DNA of 64,000 nt, from NCBI RefSeq assembly GCF_009379765.1, contig NZ_WHTD01000012.1, forward strand, positions 16,756-80,755, in the 5' to 3' direction. Source of the DNA: Actinophytocola sp. GTDB taxonomy: Bacteria; Actinomycetota; Actinomycetes; Mycobacteriales; Pseudonocardiaceae. Numbering within the stretch: the first letter of the stretch is position 1; the number at the start of each line of letters is the position of its first letter. The notes under the pieces were generated by a model. That model had not been told where the DNA came from. It searched no databases and was given only the letters and a program-made list of their open reading frames with translations. The position numbers and the translations under genes are program-made. Positions 26,719 to 34,249 of the stretch are shown here, one piece after another.

Positions 26719-27282
26719 ATGTTCGTCGACCACACCGTCGAGTCCGCCCCGCCGGCCGCCCGCCGGACCCTGACCGCGACCGCCGCGCGGTTCGGCTACC
26801 TGCCGGCCGCGGTCGCCAGGTTGGCCGAGGCGCCGGAGGTGCTCGACGGCTTCCTGAAGCTGAGCGGTCTGTTCGAGACCACGACCCTCGATCCCCTCGC
26901 CCGCGAGACCCTGATCATGACGATCGCGACCCGCAACGGCTGCCACGTCTGCGTGGCCATGCACACGGCGAAGCTGCACGCACTCGACGCCGACCCCGCG
27001 CTGATCGCCGCGCTCCGCTCCGGCGTCCCACTGACCGACCCCCGCCTGGAGGTGCTTCGACTGTTCACTGTGGACGTTCTGGAGTCGGCAGGCGCGGTCG
27101 GCGACGAGCGCATGGCCGCGTTCCTGGCGGCCGGCTATACGCGGAGGCAGGCGCTGGAGGTGGTGCTGGGCATCGGGACCTACACACTGTCCACACTGGC
27201 CAACCGGATGACCGCCGCCCCACTGGACGAGCCCCTGGCCCCCTTCGCCTGGGACGAGGTCAGACCGGTGCCTGCCAGGTGA
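26719..27282 (+). CDS. carboxymuconolactone decarboxylase/AhpD-like protein
   Basis: A 187-residue all-helical protein of the AhpD/CMD family. The active-site block RNGCHVCVAMHTAKL has the CxxC pair and downstream His typical of alkylhydroperoxidase-like members, preceded by LARETLIMTIATRNG. It probably acts as a thiol peroxidase under control of the divergent MarR protein. Its last 23 bases overlap the end of the convergent acetyltransferase gene. Confidence 0.88.
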   Translation: MFVDHTVESAPPAARRTLTATAARFGYLPAAVARLAEAPEVLDGFLKLSGLFETTTLDPLARETLIMTIATRNGCHVCVAMHTAKLHALDADPALIAALRSGVPLTDPRLEVLRLFTVDVLESAGAVGDERMAAFLAAGYTRRQALEVVLGIGTYTLSTLANRMTAAPLDEPLAPFAWDEVRPVPAR

Positions 27283-27787
27283 ACAGGACCATCGGGTACT
27301 CCTCCATCGCGAAGGTGGCCTCCTCGCGCCAGCCGCCGCGGCGGTACATGCCGGCTGCCGGGGCCTCGGGGTGGGTGCAGAGCCACGCGGAGGGCCACCC
27401 GGTGACGAAGCGGGTGAGCAGTGAACGGCCGATGCCGCGGCGCTGGTGGGCCGGGTCGACCATCAGCTCGGCCACGATCAGCGCCGGGCCCACCAAGCGG
27501 CCGGCCACCGCGGGGGTGACCGCGGCGGCCAACGCGTCGTCGAAGCGGGAGCCCGAGGCCAGTTCGGGGCCGGCGGGCCAGCCGTAGATCGCACCGACCA
27601 GGTAGCCATCGTCCACCGCCAGCAGGCCGTCGAAGCCGCCGCGGCCCAGGTGCGCGGTCAGCCGGTCGGGGAAACCGGCGAGCCGCTCGGCCGACTCGCG
27701 CCACGGTGGCTCGGTGAAACAGCGCCGGTACAGGCTCTCGAGCTGGGTGGCGTGCCGGCCGAGCTGGATCGCGTCGGTGCGGCGCAT
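27260..27787 (-). CDS. GNAT-family N-acetyltransferase
   Basis: A 175-residue acetyl-CoA-dependent transferase. The acetyl-CoA binding motif A is VAELMVDPAHQRRGIGRSLL (R-x-x-G-x-G/A type); YLVGAIYGWP precedes it and AAGMYRRGGWREEATFAM is motif B with the Tyr. The start is ATG 27787 (MRRTDAIQLG). The substrate is unknown. Confidence 0.88.
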   Translation of the reverse strand: MRRTDAIQLGRHATQLESLYRRCFTEPPWRESAERLAGFPDRLTAHLGRGGFDGLLAVDDGYLVGAIYGWPAGPELASGSRFDDALAAAVTPAVAGRLVGPALIVAELMVDPAHQRRGIGRSLLTRFVTGWPSAWLCTHPEAPAAGMYRRGGWREEATFAMEEYPMVLFTWQAPV

Positions 27788-27833
27788 GATGATGCCTCGG
27801 TGCACAAACAGCCAGGCTAACGCCGGCGGCTGA

Positions 27834-28412
27834 TCAACGGTCGCCGCCCTTGTCGTCGCCCGGGCCGTCGTCACCACCGTGGCCGCCATGGTCGTCACCG
27901 TGGTCGTCACCGTGGTCGTCGTCACCACCGTGGTCGTCACCGGAGCCGTCGTGGCGGTCGCCGCCGTGGTCGTCGACCGTGGCGCTGGGCGTCGGCATGC
28001 CGGTGCGGTCGTCGTCGCGGCCGCCGCGGCGGCCGTCCTGCTCGATGCGGGTGATGTCGCCGGTCTCGGCGTCGACCCGGACGTCATAGGTCACGCCGTC
28101 CTTCGTGATCTCCACCTTCCACTCGGTGCGGCCGTGCTCGAGCTCGCGCTCGATCTCGTGCACGGTCCCGCCACCGAGCCGCTCGCGCACGATCCGGGCC
28201 GCGTCGTCCGGCGTCAGCTGACCGGTCGCGGCGGTCGGGGTGGCGGTGGAGGGGGACGTGGCGGCGGACGAGGTCGGGTCGAACGTCGTGCTCGTTGTCG
28301 GCTGGGCGCCGGCCGAGAGCGGATCGCCGCTCGCCGCCAGCGCGACCGCGGCACCGCCGGAGACCGCGATGGCCCCGGCCGCCGCGACGATGACCAGTGT
28401 CTTCCTGCTCAT
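27834..28412 (-). CDS. PepSY-domain protein with Asp/His/Gly-rich tail
   Basis: A 192-residue exported or membrane-anchored protein. Residues 1-27 are a signal/anchor (MSRKTLVIVAAAGAIAVSGG); a Thr/Ser/Pro linker follows; the PepSY domain comprises TPDDAARIVRERLGGGTVHE, then EWKVEITKDGVTYDVRVDAE. The last 55 residues are repeats of HGGDD and GDDHGDDHG, likely metal binding. Its ATG overlaps the stop of a 25-codon mini-ORF, itself duplicated in tandem, downstream of a two-component system on the same strand. PepSY proteins commonly modulate envelope proteases. Confidence 0.85.
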   Translation of the reverse strand: MSRKTLVIVAAAGAIAVSGGAAVALAASGDPLSAGAQPTTSTTFDPTSSAATSPSTATPTAATGQLTPDDAARIVRERLGGGTVHEIERELEHGRTEWKVEITKDGVTYDVRVDAETGDITRIEQDGRRGGRDDDRTGMPTPSATVDDHGGDRHDGSGDDHGGDDDHGDDHGDDHGGHGGDDGPGDDKGGDR

Positions 28413-28486
28413 GACTCCCCCTCGCAGGCTCGGTCGAGCCCCTCGCGGTCGCCCTGTGGCATTGATTCGCTCGCAAGCTCGCTCAT
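28409..28486 (-). CDS. ATGA-linked mini-ORF, copy 2 (25 codons)
   Basis: Reads MSELASESMPQGDREGLDRA and CEGES, then TGA. Its ATG overlaps the stop of copy 1 and its TGA overlaps the ATG of the PepSY gene, both as ATGA. It could serve as a translational-coupling leader instead of as a protein. Confidence 0.4.
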   Translation of the reverse strand: MSELASESMPQGDREGLDRACEGES

Positions 28487-28557
28487 GACTCCCCCTCGCA
28501 GGCTCGGTCGAGCCCCTCGCGGTCGCCCTGTGACATTGATTCGCTCGCAAGCTCGCT
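28410..28557. repeat. 74-bp perfect tandem duplication (one mismatch)
   Basis: 28410-28483 and 28484-28557 are identical except at one position (TGGC versus TGAC). Each copy begins with CATGACTCCCCCTCGCAGGC and ends with CTCGCAAGCTCGCT. The duplication creates the two mini-ORFs upstream of the PepSY gene. A related ending, CTCCGCAAGCTCCGCTCATG, occurs at 58771-58790. Confidence 0.9.
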
Positions 28558-28560
28558 CAT
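28483..28560 (-). CDS. ATGA-linked mini-ORF, copy 1 (25 codons)
   Basis: Identical to copy 2 except Ser for Pro at codon 10 (MSELASESMSQGDREGLDRA). It lies 76 bases after the histidine kinase stop and overlaps copy 2 by ATGA. It is the first member of a chain of three coupled starts leading to the PepSY protein. Confidence 0.4.
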   Translation of the reverse strand: MSELASESMSQGDREGLDRACEGES

Positions 28561-28636
28561 GGTGAGTCCCTTCGGATCAGCTGCAAGGTCCTCACCACGG
28601 TGTCGCGACCCGGCCTAGCACCGCGCTGCCCGACGG

Positions 28637-29917
28637 TTAACGCGGCCCTAATGCACCCAGCTCGACGACGACGGTCAACCCGGGCGAACCCGGCTCCAGC
28701 CGCACCTCGCCGCCGGTGTGCTCGGCCGCGCGCCGCACGATGTCCAGGCCCAGCCCGCTGGACCCGGACCCACTGGCCCCGCGCCGCAACGCCCCGGTCG
28801 TGGACCCGGGCAGGCCGGGGCCCGCGTCGGCGACGACCAGGGTGGCGCCGCCGGGCCGGCCGGCGAGCCGCACGGCGAGCGCGGTCCCGTTCGGGGTGTG
28901 CGCGAACACGTTGCCCAGCAAGGCATCCACGCACGCCTCCAGGTCCACCCGGGCCAGCGGCACCGGCAGCGAGCCCGGTCCGATGTCGACGGTCAGCTCC
29001 CGGTCGGTGTCCTCGGCGAGCACCGACCAGAACGCCACCCGCTCGCGCACCACCTCGGCGGCGTCCACGGACGCGCCGGACGGGTCGGCGCCGCGCCTGC
29101 GGGCCTGCTGGATGACATCGGTGACCGCGCGGTTCACTGCATCCACCCCGACCACGATCCGCTCCGCGTCCGAAGAGGACAGCGACTCGGCGTCCATGCG
29201 CAGCGTGGTCAACGGGGTTCGCACCCGGTGCGACAGGTCCGCGATCGTCTCGCGCTCCTCGCGCAGCAGGTCGGTGATCCGCCCCGCCAGCCCGTTGAGC
29301 GCCCTCGCCACCACGCCCAGCTCGTCCGGCGCCGACACGTCGGCCCGCGCGGACAGCTCGCCCCCGCCGAGCCGGTGCGACACGGCCGCGAGGTCGATCG
29401 TCGAGCGGACCAGCGTGCGCGCCAACCGGTCGGCCACGACGAGCGAGACCACCAGCAGCGCCACCCCGAGCCCGGCCAGCAGCAGCCAGGCGCGGGTGAC
29501 GCCGCGGGTGAGCTCGGCGTCCGGCACGAACGTCCGGATCACCGCGACCACCCGGCCGGGACCGCCGACGGCGAACACGATCTCGCGGCCGCCGGACACC
29601 TCGGCGGACTCGCTGCGCCCTCGCCAGGCGAGCTCGACGAGCGGCGACCGGTCCGCCTCGGCGCCGAACCGGGTGCCGTCCTCGAGGAACATCGTGACGT
29701 CGTACCCGGTGGCGGCGTCCACCTGCTGGACGGTCACCCCGAGCGCGTCCGGCGGGGTGGTCGCGACGAGCGAGGTCAGCGACTGCGCCCGCACGGTCGC
29801 GTTCTGCACGGCGCGGTCCGCGGCGACGTTCTTCACCAGCACGGCGAGCGGCACCAGGAACGCCACCAGCACGAGCAGCGTGGTGGCGGCGACGAGCAGC
29901 AGGACCCGGCGGCGCAC
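28637..29917 (-). CDS. two-component sensor histidine kinase
   Basis: A 426-residue membrane kinase: TM1 at residues 5-27, an extracytoplasmic domain of about 110 residues, TM2 (RAWLLLAGLGVALLVVSLVV), a HAMP-like linker, and the HisKA box DLSHRVRTPLTTLR with phosphoacceptor His230. The ATPase domain follows with N box LLGNVFAHTPNGT, G1 VVADAGPGLPG and G2 GSGSSGLGLDIVRRA. The N box lacks one usual Asn (NVFAHT for NAxxHT), which is common. It starts 3 bases after the response regulator stop. The signal is probably an envelope stress, given the PepSY neighbour. Confidence 0.92.
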   Translation of the reverse strand: MRRRVLLLVAATTLLVLVAFLVPLAVLVKNVAADRAVQNATVRAQSLTSLVATTPPDALGVTVQQVDAATGYDVTMFLEDGTRFGAEADRSPLVELAWRGRSESAEVSGGREIVFAVGGPGRVVAVIRTFVPDAELTRGVTRAWLLLAGLGVALLVVSLVVADRLARTLVRSTIDLAAVSHRLGGGELSARADVSAPDELGVVARALNGLAGRITDLLREERETIADLSHRVRTPLTTLRMDAESLSSSDAERIVVGVDAVNRAVTDVIQQARRRGADPSGASVDAAEVVRERVAFWSVLAEDTDRELTVDIGPGSLPVPLARVDLEACVDALLGNVFAHTPNGTALAVRLAGRPGGATLVVADAGPGLPGSTTGALRRGASGSGSSGLGLDIVRRAAEHTGGEVRLEPGSPGLTVVVELGALGPR

Positions 29918-29920
29918 GGG

Positions 29921-30604
29921 TCAGCCCTCCGGCGCCGCGAGCCGGACGCCGACCCCGCGCACGGCGTGCAGGTAGCGGGCCTGCTGCGCGGTCTCGCCGA
30001 GCTTGCGGCGCAACCACGACAGGTGCACGTCGACGGTCTTGTCCGCGCCGCCGTAGGGAAGCTGCCACACCTCGGTGAGCAGCTCGCGCTTGCTGACGAC
30101 CTCCCCGGCCCGCGCGGCGAGGTAGTGCAGCAGGTCGAACTCGCGCGGGGTCAGCTCCAGCTCGCGACCGTCCAGGGACGCCTCGCGCGAGCGCGGGTCG
30201 ACCCGCAGCCCGCCGACCTCGACCGCGGCGACCCGTTCGTCGTCGGCGCCGCGGCGCAGCACCGCCCGGATCCGCGCGTCGAGCTGCGCCACCCCGAACG
30301 GCTTGACCACGTAGTCGTCCGCGCCCGCGTCGAGCACCGCGACGATCTCGGTCTCGTCGTCGCGCGCGGTCGCCACGATCACCGGGACGTCGCTGACCCC
30401 GCGCAGCATCCGCAGCATCGCGGTGCCGTCGAGATCGGGCAGGCCCAGGTCGAGGATCACCACGTCCGGTCGCGCGCTGACCGCCTGCTCGAGCCCGGCC
30501 ATCGCGGTCGGCGCGGAGAACACGGCGTGCCCGCGGTCGGTGAGCCCGCGGATGATCGACGAGCGGATCGTCGCGTCGTCCTCGACGACGAGTACCTGCG
30601 CCAT
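29921..30604 (-). CDS. OmpR/PhoB-family response regulator
   Basis: A 227-residue regulator. The receiver domain has acidic pair Asp9-Asp10, phosphoacceptor Asp52 (VVILDLGLPD), the conserved Thr in VIVATAR and Lys in DYVVKPFG. The C-terminal winged helix (LELTPREFDLLHYLAARAGE, VDVHLSWLRRKLGE, YLHAVRGVGVRL) is of OmpR type. ATG 30604 is chosen; GTG 30610 is possible. First gene of the operon with the histidine kinase, mini-ORFs and PepSY gene; divergent from a small membrane-anchored protein. Confidence 0.93.
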   Translation of the reverse strand: MAQVLVVEDDATIRSSIIRGLTDRGHAVFSAPTAMAGLEQAVSARPDVVILDLGLPDLDGTAMLRMLRGVSDVPVIVATARDDETEIVAVLDAGADDYVVKPFGVAQLDARIRAVLRRGADDERVAAVEVGGLRVDPRSREASLDGRELELTPREFDLLHYLAARAGEVVSKRELLTEVWQLPYGGADKTVDVHLSWLRRKLGETAQQARYLHAVRGVGVRLAAPEG

Positions 30605-30706
30605 GTGCACGAACCTAAGGCACGCCCGTCCGGATCCGCGTGCTCACCGGCTCCGCTATGGCTGCGTTAGGAGTCCCTTAACCCGGGTGCCGGGCATACT
30701 GCCGAG

Positions 30707-31204
30707 GTGACCAGGGTCCGATCCGTGCGCACCGCCACCGGGGTGGTGCTGTGGCTCGCCGCCGCGGCGGCCGCGACCGCGGTCGGCATGTTCGCGGTCG
30801 GCGCGATCGGCAACGACATCTTCGGCTCCGACCAGCAGCCGCTCAGCCAGTCCCAAGTGGACGAGCAGCTGGCCGGGTCGACCAGAACCCCGGCGGCGAC
30901 CACGCCGCCGCCCTCGACCACCGCGTCGACGGGGCCGTCGACGCCACCGACGACCAGCGACCCGCCCACCCCGCAGGCCACCCCGGTGACCTCCGACGGC
31001 GGCACGGTGCTCGCCCGCTGCGCGCCCGGCGGCCTCGTCGACGTGCTCTCGGCCGTGCCGGCGCAGGGTTTCAGCGTCGACTCAGATGACGACGAGCTCG
31101 ACGACCACCCGCAGATCAAGTTCGAGTCCGGCGAGCGGGAGATCGAGGTCCGGCTGCGCTGCGTCGGCGGCCGGATCGTCCCCGAGATCAAGCCGACGAG
31201 CTAG
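30707..31204 (+). CDS. membrane-anchored hypothetical protein with Thr/Pro linker
   Basis: 165 residues: an N-terminal membrane anchor (TGVVLWLAAAAAATAVGMFA), a Thr/Ser/Pro-rich linker of about 45 residues, then a small extracytoplasmic domain (GGTVLARCAPGGLVDVLSAV, ending IEVRLRCVGGRIVPEIKPTS) with two cysteines that may pair. No family was recognised. Divergent from the response regulator, so perhaps under its control. Its TAG stop is the first base triplet of repeat copy B. Confidence 0.7.
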   Translation: MTRVRSVRTATGVVLWLAAAAAATAVGMFAVGAIGNDIFGSDQQPLSQSQVDEQLAGSTRTPAATTPPPSTTASTGPSTPPTTSDPPTPQATPVTSDGGTVLARCAPGGLVDVLSAVPAQGFSVDSDDDELDDHPQIKFESGEREIEVRLRCVGGRIVPEIKPTS

Positions 31205-31369
31205 GCCATGTCTCGCGGATCTTGGGTCGTGGTATTCGCGCCCAGATGCCCCCTGGCCGCGTTGTCGGAAGGCCCGAATACAACCCGGTATGCGCGACCT
31301 TCCGCCGCCTTGCCAGGAGCCATCTGGATCACGAATCCCATCGACCAAGATCCACCAGACACGACCTAA
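31201..31369. repeat. MITE-like palindromic element, copy B (inverted relative to A)
   Basis: 169 bp, reverse complement of copy A with a few substitutions: begins CTAGGCCATGTCTCGCGGAT and ends CAAGATCCACCAGACACGAC followed by CTAA. The TAG at 31202-31204 is the stop codon of the preceding gene, and CTA at 31366-31368 is the stop codon of the convergent Clp-N gene. Same internal arms as copy A. Confidence 0.9.
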
Positions 31370-32106
31370 CCGACCTTCTCCTCGAGCCGGTCGAGGCGGT
31401 TGAGCACCGGTTGCAGCGCCGTGTCCACGGCGGCGTCCACGGCGGCCACCACGACGTTCGCCATCGGGGCCGTGCCGGCCTGCGCGGCCTGATGGTCCCG
31501 CAGGTGCACGTAGCCGGCGAGGGCCGCGCGCACCGCGTGCCGGGCGCCGCGCAGCTCCACGCCCAGACCGCGCAGCACCTGACCCGCGGCGCCGGCCGGC
31601 TCGGCGACAAGACCCAGCAGCAGGTGTTCGCAGCCGACATAGTTGTGCCCCAACGAGATCGCCTCGGTGACGGTGAGCTCGAGCGCGCCCGCCGCGGTAC
31701 GGCTCATGCGGTCCGCCGAGCCGCCCTCGTCCGGCGACTCGACCCGGCCGAGCTCGCGCAGCACGGTCGCCGGGTCGACCTCGATCGAGGGAAGTACGAG
31801 CAGCGCCATGTTCGCGCCCTCGGTGACCATGCCGAGCAGCAGGTCCCGGGTGCCGATCTCGGCCGCGCCGCGCTCGCGCGCGTTGGCGATCGCGAGCTTG
31901 ATGACATCCCGCGAGCGCTGGGTGAACTGGGTGAGCCCGGCGGTCGGGTCCGCGCCGGTCAGGTCGCCCGTCACCGCCGCACGGATGGCGCTCACCCGCT
32001 TCACCGCCAGCTCCAGGGCGCGCTGACAGATGGCGGAGACCGGCACCCCGATGTCCTTGACGGCCTCGGCGAGGTCGTCGGGGAGGTAGACGTTGATTTT
32101 TGGCAT
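31366..32106 (-). CDS. ribbon-helix-helix / Clp N-terminal domain fusion protein
   Basis: A 246-residue protein. Residues 1-40 (MPKINVYLPDDLAEAVKDIG, VPVSAICQRALELAV) look like a ribbon-helix-helix DNA-binding domain. The rest holds two Clp_N-type repeats: FTQRSRDVIKLAIANARERG with EIGTRDLLLGMVTEG, and LELTVTEAISLGHNYVGCEH with LLLGLVAEPAGAAG. There is no AAA+ domain, so it is not an unfoldase; it may sense substrates or partners of Clp and regulate its own promoter through the ATATGGGGG repeats just upstream. Its stop codon lies in repeat copy B. Confidence 0.85.
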   Translation of the reverse strand: MPKINVYLPDDLAEAVKDIGVPVSAICQRALELAVKRVSAIRAAVTGDLTGADPTAGLTQFTQRSRDVIKLAIANARERGAAEIGTRDLLLGMVTEGANMALLVLPSIEVDPATVLRELGRVESPDEGGSADRMSRTAAGALELTVTEAISLGHNYVGCEHLLLGLVAEPAGAAGQVLRGLGVELRGARHAVRAALAGYVHLRDHQAAQAGTAPMANVVVAAVDAAVDTALQPVLNRLDRLEEKVG

Positions 32107-32107
32107 G

Positions 32108-32132
32108 CCCCCATATATACCCCCATATGGGG
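32108..32132. promoter_or_regulatory. direct repeats and palindrome upstream of the RHH-ClpN gene
   Basis: CCCCCATAT occurs at 32108-32116 and again at 32120-32128, a 12-bp period, and the second continues into the perfect palindrome CCCCATATGGGG (32121-32132). Closely spaced direct repeats next to the start codon are typical ribbon-helix-helix operators; autoregulation by the downstream product is inferred. Confidence 0.6.
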
Positions 32133-32456
32133 TTAGATGACAACGCGCGCCTGAACGGGGATGTCGGTGAGCAGGCCGCGGCGGTCCAGCTCGGGCCGCA
32201 CGCCCTCGCCGAACCAGTAGGCCTCCTCCAGGTGCGGGTAGCCGGAGAAGATGCCACGGCAGCAGCCGGGGCTGCTGGGAAGGCGACCGACACGGCGCCG
32301 CGCACGGTCGCGGTGCCCTCGACCGCGGTGTCCAGGCCGGCGAGAACCCGCAGCAGCGTGGACTTCCCGAAGCCGCCGCGGCCGAGCAGCGCGACGAACT
32401 CGCCCGGCCGGCGGACCCACCACCTCCGTGCGGTCGAGTAGTTCCATTGTGGACAC
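32133..32456 (-). pseudogene. ssuB-ssuD deletion fusion (alkanesulfonate utilisation relic)
   Basis: The minus strand first reads GEFVALLGRGGFGKSTLLRV and LAGLDTAVEGTATVRGAVSV, an ABC ATPase Walker A region of SsuB/TauB type, then in another frame QQPRLLPW, the SsuB 'QEPRLLPW' motif. It then jumps to SGYPHLEEAYWFGEGV with RPELDRRGLLTDIP, which resembles the C terminus of the FMN-dependent alkanesulfonate monooxygenase SsuD. The rest of both genes is absent, indicating a deletion that joined ssuB to ssuD. The following 32457-32734 shows no gene. Confidence 0.6.
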
Positions 32457-32734
32457 TGCGGGTTCCCAAGGAGTGCCGACGAGGGCCGGTATGGCGGCCC
32501 TCCCGTCGTGCGGGCAGGGTTCAGCGGCACGACGGCGTTGCCGTGCAAGGGAGATCAGTGACAGGGAGACGTCAGGGCCGCGCTCAGCGCGGACAGGCCT
32601 GGGTGCCGATCCGGACGAAGTCGATGTGACGCCGCTTGGTCAGGACTACCTCGATGGTCACCACTGCATCGCAACAGAACCGCGCGCCGACCGTCAACGG
32701 TCGGTTGCAACCGTCCATTCCTTGGAGCAGGCGC

Positions 32735-33133
32735 TCAGCCCGCGGCCGCCGCCCAAGCCTGGTACTCGGTGTCGCCGTCGGGTGTGGCCGTGATGACGGC
32801 GTCCAGCAGGGTGCGGGCGGAGGTCAGCTCGTCGATGGCGGCGGTGATCCGGGCGCGTTCCTTGTCGAGGTGAGGAACCAGCTCCGGGCAGCTGGGCGCG
32901 AGGCCCGCGCCGGCCTCGATCTCGACCATGCACGGCAGGACCTCGGCGATGAGCGTGGTGGACAGCCCCGCGGCGAGCAGGATACGAACGTGCCGCACGG
33001 TGTCCACATCGGACTCCACGTACACCCGGTAGCCGCTCGGCCGGCGCCGCGGGCGCAGCAGGCCCCGCTCCTCGTAGTAGCGCAGCGACCGCTCGCTGAC
33101 CCCGGTCCGCCGGGCGAGCTCTCCGATGCGCAT
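32735..33133 (-). CDS. MerR-family transcriptional regulator
   Basis: A 132-residue regulator: MRIGELARRTGVSERSLRYY and EERGLLRPRRRPSGYRVY form the MerR winged HTH; a dimerisation coiled coil follows (DKERARITAAIDELTSARTL). There is a Cys pair-like arrangement (LPCMVEIE and APSCPELV). It diverges from an imine-reductase-like gene whose promoter has the elongated spacer and dyad expected for MerR activation. Confidence 0.9.
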   Translation of the reverse strand: MRIGELARRTGVSERSLRYYEERGLLRPRRRPSGYRVYVESDVDTVRHVRILLAAGLSTTLIAEVLPCMVEIEAGAGLAPSCPELVPHLDKERARITAAIDELTSARTLLDAVITATPDGDTEYQAWAAAAG

Positions 33134-33150
33134 CCATGCCCCCTCGCGGG

Positions 33151-33181
33151 TTGACCCTCACGCTGATGTCAAGGTTTAGCT
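33151..33181 (+). promoter_or_regulatory. MerR-type promoter/operator
   Basis: -35 TTGACC (33151-33156) and -10 TTAGCT (33176-33181) are separated by 19 bp, the long spacer typical of MerR-controlled promoters. Between them lies the dyad ACCCTCAC-N6-GTCAAGGT (33154-33175). The ATG of the target gene is only 8 bases beyond the -10, so the transcript is probably leaderless. Confidence 0.75.
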
Positions 33182-33189
33182 TAGCCCCC

Positions 33190-34071
33190 ATGACGACCAA
33201 GACCGCCGTGACCGTGCTCGGCCTCGGCCCGATGGGCCACGCGCTGGCCAGCACCTTCCTGACCGCGGGCCACCCGACGACCGTGTGGAACCGCTCCCCC
33301 GCCAAGGCCGGCGACCTCGTCGCGCGCGGGGCGATCCGGGCGGCGACCCCCGCCGACGCGGCCGCCGCGAGCGACGTCGTGGTGGCGTGCGTGCTCGACT
33401 ACGCCGCCGCGCGTGAGGTCTTCGCCGCCGCCGCGCCCGCGTTGGGTGGCCGGTCGCTGGTGCACCTGACCTCCGGCTCGCCGGACTCGGCGCGCTCGCT
33501 CGCCGACTGGGCGACCGGGCACGGGGTCACCTATGTGGACGGCGCGATCCTCACCCCGACGTTCACGATCGGCACGCCGGACGCGGTGTTCCTGTTCAGT
33601 GGCCAGGAGGAACCGCCGGCGGCCATGGCGTCGCTGGGCGGCTCGACCACCTATCTCGGGCCCGACCCGGGCCGGGCGGCCGCGTACGACGTGGCGCTGC
33701 TGGACATCTTCTGGACATCGGTCGCCGGGATGACGCACGGGTTCGCCATGGCCCGCGCGGAGAACATCACCGCCACCGAGCTGGCACCGTTCGCGAAGGG
33801 CATCGGCAGCCTGCTGCCGCTGGTGATCGACAACCACGCGTGCCGGGTCGACCAGGGCCGCCACGACGGCGACCACTCGACGATCGCCTCGGCGGTGGCC
33901 GGCATGTCGCACATCATCGAGTCCGCGGACGCGCGCGGGATCACCGTCGAGACGATGCGGGCCGCGCGGTCGGTGGCGCTGCGGGCCGTCGAGGCCGGGC
34001 ACGGTTCCGACGGCCTGTCGCGGCTGACCGAGCTCCTCGGCCCGCGGACCACCGGAACGGCGCAGCGGTAG
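33190..34071 (+). CDS. NAD(P)-dependent oxidoreductase, imine-reductase / beta-hydroxyacid dehydrogenase type
   Basis: A 293-residue protein with an N-terminal Rossmann domain (TVLGLGPMGHALASTFLTAG, TVWNRSPAKAGDLVARGA) and a C-terminal helical domain. The substrate-side motif VDGAILTPTFTIGTPDAVFL (with 'TP' in place of the HIBADH GGTxxA) points to the imine reductase group. ATG 33190 is chosen because it follows the MerR promoter closely. Probably detoxifies or reduces a ligand sensed by the divergent MerR protein. Confidence 0.85.
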   Translation: MTTKTAVTVLGLGPMGHALASTFLTAGHPTTVWNRSPAKAGDLVARGAIRAATPADAAAASDVVVACVLDYAAAREVFAAAAPALGGRSLVHLTSGSPDSARSLADWATGHGVTYVDGAILTPTFTIGTPDAVFLFSGQEEPPAAMASLGGSTTYLGPDPGRAAAYDVALLDIFWTSVAGMTHGFAMARAENITATELAPFAKGIGSLLPLVIDNHACRVDQGRHDGDHSTIASAVAGMSHIIESADARGITVETMRAARSVALRAVEAGHGSDGLSRLTELLGPRTTGTAQR

Positions 34072-34076
34072 CCCGG

Positions 34077-34249
34077 AGCCGGTCGCGCAGCTCGTCGACC
34101 CGGCATTCGCCGGCGTGGACCGGATCTGTCTGCTCCCGGTGGAAGAGACTGCGGCGGACGTGCTCGCCCGCGCGGTGGCCGCCGGGGTGCGGCGGGTGAT
34201 CGACCTGTCCGCCGCGTCGGTCACCGCCGGCCCGCACTCGATCACCTGA
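34077..34249 (+). pseudogene. internal fragment of an NmrA-like NAD(P)H-binding protein
   Basis: Reads EPVAQLVDPAFAGVDRICLL and PVEETAADVLARAVAAGVRR then VIDLSAASV, matching the segment of NmrA-family proteins between the first Rossmann strands. No N-terminal glycine motif or C-terminal domain is present, and it ends at a stop inside the convergent kinase gene. Confidence 0.5.

Noticed and set aside
32457..32734. Possible gene between the ssu relic and the MerR regulator
   Set aside because: Short frames only, mixed third-position composition, no recognisable motif.
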